A DNA stretch of 7,233 nt from an uncultured Collinsella sp. (GTDB taxonomy: Bacteria; Actinomycetota; Coriobacteriia; Coriobacteriales; Coriobacteriaceae). Below are positions 4,127 to 7,233 of this stretch, piece after piece (position 1 is the first letter of the stretch; each line of letters starts with the position of its first letter). Below the pieces are notes generated by a model. The model had not been told where the DNA came from, did not search any database, and was given only the letters and a program-made list of their open reading frames with translations. The position numbers were made by a program, and so were the translations under genes. Location of the stretch: contig URIJ01000107.1 of NCBI GenBank assembly GCA_900547835.1, positions 1 to 7,233 on the forward strand, read 5' to 3'.

Positions 4127-5821
4127 ATGGCAACTGTTGCCGCACCTATCGACGCTACGTCGACCGCCGCTTGGAAGGCGCTCGAGGCCCATCAGGAGAA
4201 GCTCGAGGCCGAGGGCATCGACCTCAAGGCCTGGTTCGCTGCTGACGCCGACCGCGTGAACAAGCTGAGCTTTGACGCCGGCGACCTTCACTTCGACCTG
4301 TCCAAGAACCTGGTGACCGATGAGACCGTCAAGCTGCTGTGCGATCTTGCTCGCGAGGTGAAGCTCGAGGAGCGCCGCGACGCCATGTTCTCTGGCGAGC
4401 ACATCAACACCACCGAGGACCGCGCTGTCCTGCACACCGCGCTGCGCCGCCCGGCAAGCGAGAAGGGCCAGCTCATCGTCGACGGCCAGGACGTCGTCGC
4501 CGACGTGCACGAGGTCCTCGATCGCATGTATGCCTTCGCCGAGCGCGTGCGCTCCGGTGAGTGGAAGGGCGTTACCGGCAAGAAGATCGAGCACCTGGTG
4601 TCCATCGGCATCGGCGGCTCCGATCTGGGCCCGGTCATGGCCTACGAGGCCCTGCGTCCCTATGCCGACGCCGGTATCGACTGCCGCTACATCTCCAACA
4701 TCGATCCCAACGATCAGGCCGAGAAGCTCAAGGGCCTGGACCCCGAGACCACGCTCGTGATCATCGTCTCCAAGACCTTCACCACGCTCGAGACCCTCAC
4801 CAATGCCCGCGAGGTCAAGACCTGGATGCTCGAGCAGCTCAAGGCTCAGGGCGCCATCGACGGCTCCGATGAGCAGAACGCCGAGGCCGTGGCAAAGCAC
4901 TTCGTCGCCGTCTCCACCGCACTCGAGAAGGTCGAGGCCTTCGGTATCGACCCCGCCAACGCCTTCGGTTTCTGGAACTGGGTCGGCGGCCGCTACTCCG
5001 TCGATTCTGCCGTGGGTCTGTCGCTAATCGTCGTGCTCGGTCCCGAGCGCTTCCAGCAGTTCCTCGAGGGGTTCCACGCCATCGACGAGTACTTCTGCAA
5101 CACGCCGCTCGAGAACAACGCCGTTGCGCTGATGGGTCTGCTCAACGTCTGGTACGTCAACTTCTTCGGCTCCAAGAGCCATGCCGTGCTGCCGTATTGC
5201 CAGTACCTGCACCGTTTCCCGGCTTACCTGCAGCAGCTCACCATGGAGTCCAACGGCAAGCACGTCCGCTGGGACGGCAGCGCCGTGACCTCCGATACCG
5301 GTGAGATCTTCTGGGGCGAGCCCGGCACCAACGGCCAGCACGCCTTCTACCAGCTGCTGCACCAGGGCACTGTGGTGGTTCCGGCCGACTTTATCGCTTT
5401 CGCCAACACTGCCAACCCTGCGACCGACAGCGGTCAGGACGTGCACGAGCTGTTCCTGGGCAACTTCCTGGCCCAGACCAAGGCACTCGCCTTTGGCAAG
5501 ACGGCCGACGAGGTGCGCGCCGAGGGCACGCCCGAGCAGATCGTCCCGGCCCGCTGCTTTGAGGGCAACCGCCCGACGACCTCGATCTTCGGCGACACGT
5601 TGACCCCGTTCGCGCTCGGCGAGCTCATCGCCCTGTACGAGCACATTACGTTTGTCGAGGGCACGGTCTGGGGCATCGACTCCTACGACCAGTGGGGCGT
5701 CGAGCTGGGCAAGCAGCTTGCCAAGCAGATCACCCCTGCCTTCCACGACGACGCCGCCAAGGCCGAGCAGGACGCTTCGACCCAGGCGCTCATCGAGTTC
5801 TACCGCGCTCACCGCAAGTAG
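4127..5821 (+). CDS. pgi: glucose-6-phosphate isomerase
   Basis: This cytoplasmic 564-residue enzyme interconverts glucose 6-phosphate and fructose 6-phosphate, the second step of glycolysis and a link to gluconeogenesis. The length is close to the 549-residue Escherichia coli type. Phosphate-binding motifs are G-I-G-G-S-D-L-G-P (161-169) and S-K-T-F-T-T-L-E-T (215-223). The family signature G-F-W-N-W-V-G-G-R-Y-S leads into 286-300. The catalytic block E-P-G-T-N-G-Q-H-A-F-Y-Q lies at 398-409 (E398, H405), and the ring-opening lysine motif V-E-L-G-K-Q-L-A-K is at 525-533 (K529). ATG 4127 is chosen because GAGGAGG ends 6 bases before it; the in-frame ATG at 4100 lies inside the leader hairpin. 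Codon use is strongly biased to C/G endings, more than in its neighbours, as expected for a highly expressed gene. It appears monocistronic, with its own leader and a terminator 29 bases after the stop. Confidence 0.97.
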   Translation: MATVAAPIDATSTAAWKALEAHQEKLEAEGIDLKAWFAADADRVNKLSFDAGDLHFDLSKNLVTDETVKLLCDLAREVKLEERRDAMFSGEHINTTEDRAVLHTALRRPASEKGQLIVDGQDVVADVHEVLDRMYAFAERVRSGEWKGVTGKKIEHLVSIGIGGSDLGPVMAYEALRPYADAGIDCRYISNIDPNDQAEKLKGLDPETTLVIIVSKTFTTLETLTNAREVKTWMLEQLKAQGAIDGSDEQNAEAVAKHFVAVSTALEKVEAFGIDPANAFGFWNWVGGRYSVDSAVGLSLIVVLGPERFQQFLEGFHAIDEYFCNTPLENNAVALMGLLNVWYVNFFGSKSHAVLPYCQYLHRFPAYLQQLTMESNGKHVRWDGSAVTSDTGEIFWGEPGTNGQHAFYQLLHQGTVVVPADFIAFANTANPATDSGQDVHELFLGNFLAQTKALAFGKTADEVRAEGTPEQIVPARCFEGNRPTTSIFGDTLTPFALGELIALYEHITFVEGTVWGIDSYDQWGVELGKQLAKQITPAFHDDAAKAEQDASTQALIEFYRAHRK

Positions 5822-5849
5822 TCTTTGCCGCTGATTAAGCGTTAAGCAG

Positions 5850-5885
5850 AAAGGGGCCCGAATCCGTTGGGATGCGGGCCCTTTG
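5850..5885 (+). terminator. Rho-independent terminator after pgi
   Basis: GGGCCCG (5854-5860) pairs with CGGGCCC (5875-5881), and ATCC/GGAT extends the stem inward around a GTTG loop. AAAG on the left and CTTT on the right lengthen the base with a one-G bulge. Only three T residues follow before GCTG, so termination may be incomplete or bidirectional. Confidence 0.75.
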
Positions 5886-5893
5886 CTGTCTGG

Positions 5894-6025
5894 ATGAATA
5901 AGGCAGCGGGCGGCATTCATGCCTATGAGGAGAATCGTGCGTTTATCGAGGTCGGCGCCAGCGCGCTGGGTGCCTCGGCGGGAATCGTAATCGTCGAGGG
6001 CGCACCGACGGATGAGAGTCGCTAG
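5894..6025 (+). CDS. small unidentified 43-codon frame, possibly a gene remnant
   Basis: An ATG-to-TAG frame just after the pgi terminator encodes 43 residues beginning M-N-K-A-A-G-G-I-H-A-Y-E-E-N-R and ending P-T-D-E-S-R. The middle, F-I-E-V-G-A-S-A-L-G-A-S-A-G-I-V-I-V-E-G, looks like a glycine/alanine-rich enzyme core segment, and codon choice resembles real genes here. There is no ribosome site before the ATG, and the frame is open back only to 5846, through the terminator. It could be the leftover 3' end of a lost gene or chance coding-like DNA. I do not recognise the family. The rest of the 353-base gap between pgi and the next gene (6026-6131) holds nothing I can name except a 10-base palindrome. 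Confidence 0.3.
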   Translation: MNKAAGGIHAYEENRAFIEVGASALGASAGIVIVEGAPTDESR

Positions 6026-6131
6026 CAGACGTATTTGACCTGAGCGATTGAGCTCAACGACTGCATGCCGTTCATGTTCGGGACAATATAGCTTTTTACC
6101 CGTTGCAAACAGAGGCGTGGCGGGCATTCTG

Positions 6132-6137
6132 TATGAT
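6132..6137 (+). promoter_or_regulatory. possible -10 box for the Cof-type phosphatase
   Basis: TATGAT lies 37 bases before the start codon at 6175 and is preceded directly by TG. No convincing -35 hexamer stands 16-18 bases upstream; TTGCAA (6103-6108) is 23 bases away. Since pgi ends in a terminator, a promoter is needed in this gap, but the exact site is uncertain. Confidence 0.3.
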
Positions 6138-6174
6138 GACTCAGACAAGGTTGCTTAATGACAGGGAGGCATAT

Positions 6175-7017
6175 ATGGCAATCAAAGCCATCGCAATGGA
6201 TATCGACGGTACGCTCACCAACGATCAGAAGGTAATCAGCCCGCGCACGCGCGAGAAGCTGCTCGCGGCGCAGGAGTCGGGCATCAAGCTCATCCTGGCT
6301 TCGGGCCGTCCCGCGTGGGGCCTTCATGCCCTAGCGCAGGAGCTCGACCTTCAGAATCACGATGGTCTGCTGGTGGCTTTTAATGGCGCGCATGTGGTCG
6401 ATGCCCAGACCGACGAGGTCCTGTTTGACCAGGCTATGCCGGCTGACGAGCTGCACCGCCTGCTCGACCACCTACGCAACTTTGACGTTATCCCCGTGAT
6501 CTCGCTCGGTCGCGATTTGCACGTCGAGGACTCATACCGCTGCATGATTACGTTGCCGGACGGTTCGCAGAAGAACATCGTCAAGTATGAGCGCGATGCG
6601 TGCGATCTTAAGATTCGCGAGGTCGAGAGCCTTCATGAGGTCGCGGATGCCTATCCGGTGGACAAGCTGCTCACCGCGGGCGATCCGGCCTATCTGCAGG
6701 CACATCACGAGGAGATGTACGCGCCCTTTACCGAGACGCTTTCGGGCATGTTCACGGCAGATTGGTACTTTGAGTTTACGGCGCCTGGTATCGATAAGGC
6801 ACGTGCGCTTCAGGGCGCTCTGCCCAAGCTTGGCATCGATGCCAGCGAGGTCGTTTCGTTTGGCGACGGCCAGAATGACAAGTCCATGATCGAGTGGGCG
6901 GGTACGGGCGTTGCCATGGGCAACGCCGTCGATGAGGTCAAGGCCGTGGCTCAGATGGTGACCGCCAATAACAACGAAGACGGCATCGCGGTGGCACTCG
7001 ACAAGCTGCTGGGTTAG
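6175..7017 (+). CDS. Cof-type HAD-superfamily phosphatase
   Basis: This complete 280-residue HAD hydrolase of the Cof/YidA group (cap type IIB) has a usual family length. Motif I is M-D-I-D-G-T-L (nucleophile D9, acid D11), motif II is L-A-S-G-R (S43), motif III lysine is in G-I-D-K-A (K208), and motif IV is S-F-G-D-G-Q-N-D (D231, D235), followed by the typical G-V-A-M-G-N-A. The cap lies between about 85 and 200. Such enzymes dephosphorylate sugar phosphates, sometimes flavin or pyridoxal phosphates, in the cytoplasm; the substrate here is unknown. ATG 6175 has GGGAGG 6 bases upstream. The in-frame ATG at 6103 would add 24 residues unlike the family N-terminus and precede the probable promoter. 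A strong terminator follows the stop. Confidence 0.93.
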   Translation: MAIKAIAMDIDGTLTNDQKVISPRTREKLLAAQESGIKLILASGRPAWGLHALAQELDLQNHDGLLVAFNGAHVVDAQTDEVLFDQAMPADELHRLLDHLRNFDVIPVISLGRDLHVEDSYRCMITLPDGSQKNIVKYERDACDLKIREVESLHEVADAYPVDKLLTAGDPAYLQAHHEEMYAPFTETLSGMFTADWYFEFTAPGIDKARALQGALPKLGIDASEVVSFGDGQNDKSMIEWAGTGVAMGNAVDEVKAVAQMVTANNNEDGIAVALDKLLG

Positions 7018-7040
7018 AATCGCCGATAGTGCATGGTTCG

Positions 7041-7068
7041 GGCGTCCGCTTGCGGGCGCCTTTTTGTT
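7041..7068 (+). terminator. strong Rho-independent terminator after the Cof-type phosphatase
   Basis: GGCGTCCGC (7041-7049) pairs with GCGGGCGCC (7052-7060) over nine positions with one T-G wobble; the tight turn probably opens the last pair into a CTTG tetraloop. TTTTTGTT follows at once. It stands only 12 bases before the start of the next gene. Confidence 0.88.
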
Positions 7069-7080
7069 AGGGAGGGTGCC

Positions 7081-7233
7081 GTGCCCGCATTTCCGTTCGA
7101 CGCCGTTATCTTTGACATGGACGGCGTCATCGTCGATACCGAGTATTACTACCTAGGGGAGACCGCTGCGTTTGCCAAAGAGCTTGGGCTGAACCTGACC
7201 CAAGAGGAGTTGAACGGGCAGGTTGGTACCTCG
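7081..7233 (+). CDS. HAD hydrolase, beta-phosphoglucomutase-like subgroup, 5' part only
   Basis: The first 51 codons of a gene that runs past the window edge. Motif I is V-I-F-D-M-D-G-V-I-V-D-T-E (nucleophile D12, acid D14, with D19 and E21), the form found in beta-phosphoglucomutases and related sugar-phosphate phosphatases with a helical C1 cap starting right after. That cap seems to begin at Y-Y-Y-L-G-E-T-A. GTG 7081 is the start because an AGGGAGGG ribosome site ends 5 bases before it and the motif sits at the normal distance from the N-terminus. It differs in subgroup from the neighbouring Cof-type enzyme (D-I-D-G-T), so the two are not a recent duplication. The exact substrate cannot be told from this fragment. 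Confidence 0.88.
   Translation, partial: MPAFPFDAVIFDMDGVIVDTEYYYLGETAAFAKELGLNLTQEELNGQVGTS

Noticed and set aside
4061..4900. 279-codon minus-strand frame antisense to pgi
   Set aside because: It mirrors the pgi codon pattern, has a low-complexity Leu/Gly/Val/Asp composition typical of antisense shadows, and lies opposite conserved pgi motifs.
6048..6057. Palindrome TTGAGCTCAA
   Set aside because: A single perfect 10-base palindrome without flanking symmetry or a known regulator match is not enough to call an operator.
5024..6148. 374-codon minus-strand frame over the 3' half of pgi
   Set aside because: Same shadow effect of GC-rich codons; it crosses the pgi terminator and shows no family motif.

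Overview
The window looks like chromosomal DNA from a high-GC anaerobic actinobacterium of the Coriobacteriia, most like the gut genus Collinsella. This is inferred from the GC-rich third codon positions, the DUF3793-type protein, the style of the glucose-6-phosphate isomerase, and the pairing of a UvrX-type polymerase with a YolD-like partner. No marker gene proves the genus. I see no CRISPR array, tRNA, rRNA or complete insertion sequence.

Left part (1-1229): a DUF3793-type gene on the minus strand, truncated by the window edge, diverges from a small membrane-anchored heavy-metal-associated (HMA) protein. The 175-base divergent region holds a good sigma70-type promoter for the minus gene. 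In front of the HMA gene it holds a G/C-tract dyad resembling operators of the CsoR family, so a metal-homeostasis role is plausible.

Middle part (1256-3352): a two-gene minus-strand operon encodes a 501-residue Y-family translesion polymerase with an unusual internal linker, followed by an 8-base-overlapping YolD-like gene. Its promoter (TTGACG-17-TATTAT) is followed at once by one near-perfect and one weaker Gram-positive LexA box, within a 14-base tandem duplication. This is a textbook-looking SOS mutagenesis cassette.

Centre (3252-4009): an orphan, truncated N-terminal-domain relative of iron-containing alcohol dehydrogenases sits between same-orientation copies of an 18-base repeat (17/18 identical). 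A third, inverted copy pairs with the downstream one to form a REPIN-like structure.

Right part (4062-7233): pgi, encoding the glycolytic glucose-6-phosphate isomerase, has a leader with a perfect 9-bp hairpin whose loop is a Shine-Dalgarno-like GGAGGT. It is followed by a terminator, a small doubtful 43-codon frame, a complete Cof-type HAD phosphatase, a strong terminator, and the start of a second HAD hydrolase of the beta-phosphoglucomutase-like group. That last start codon lies only 12 bases after the terminator T-tract. The three enzymes of this part fit sugar-phosphate metabolism, but they appear to be separate transcription units rather than one operon.
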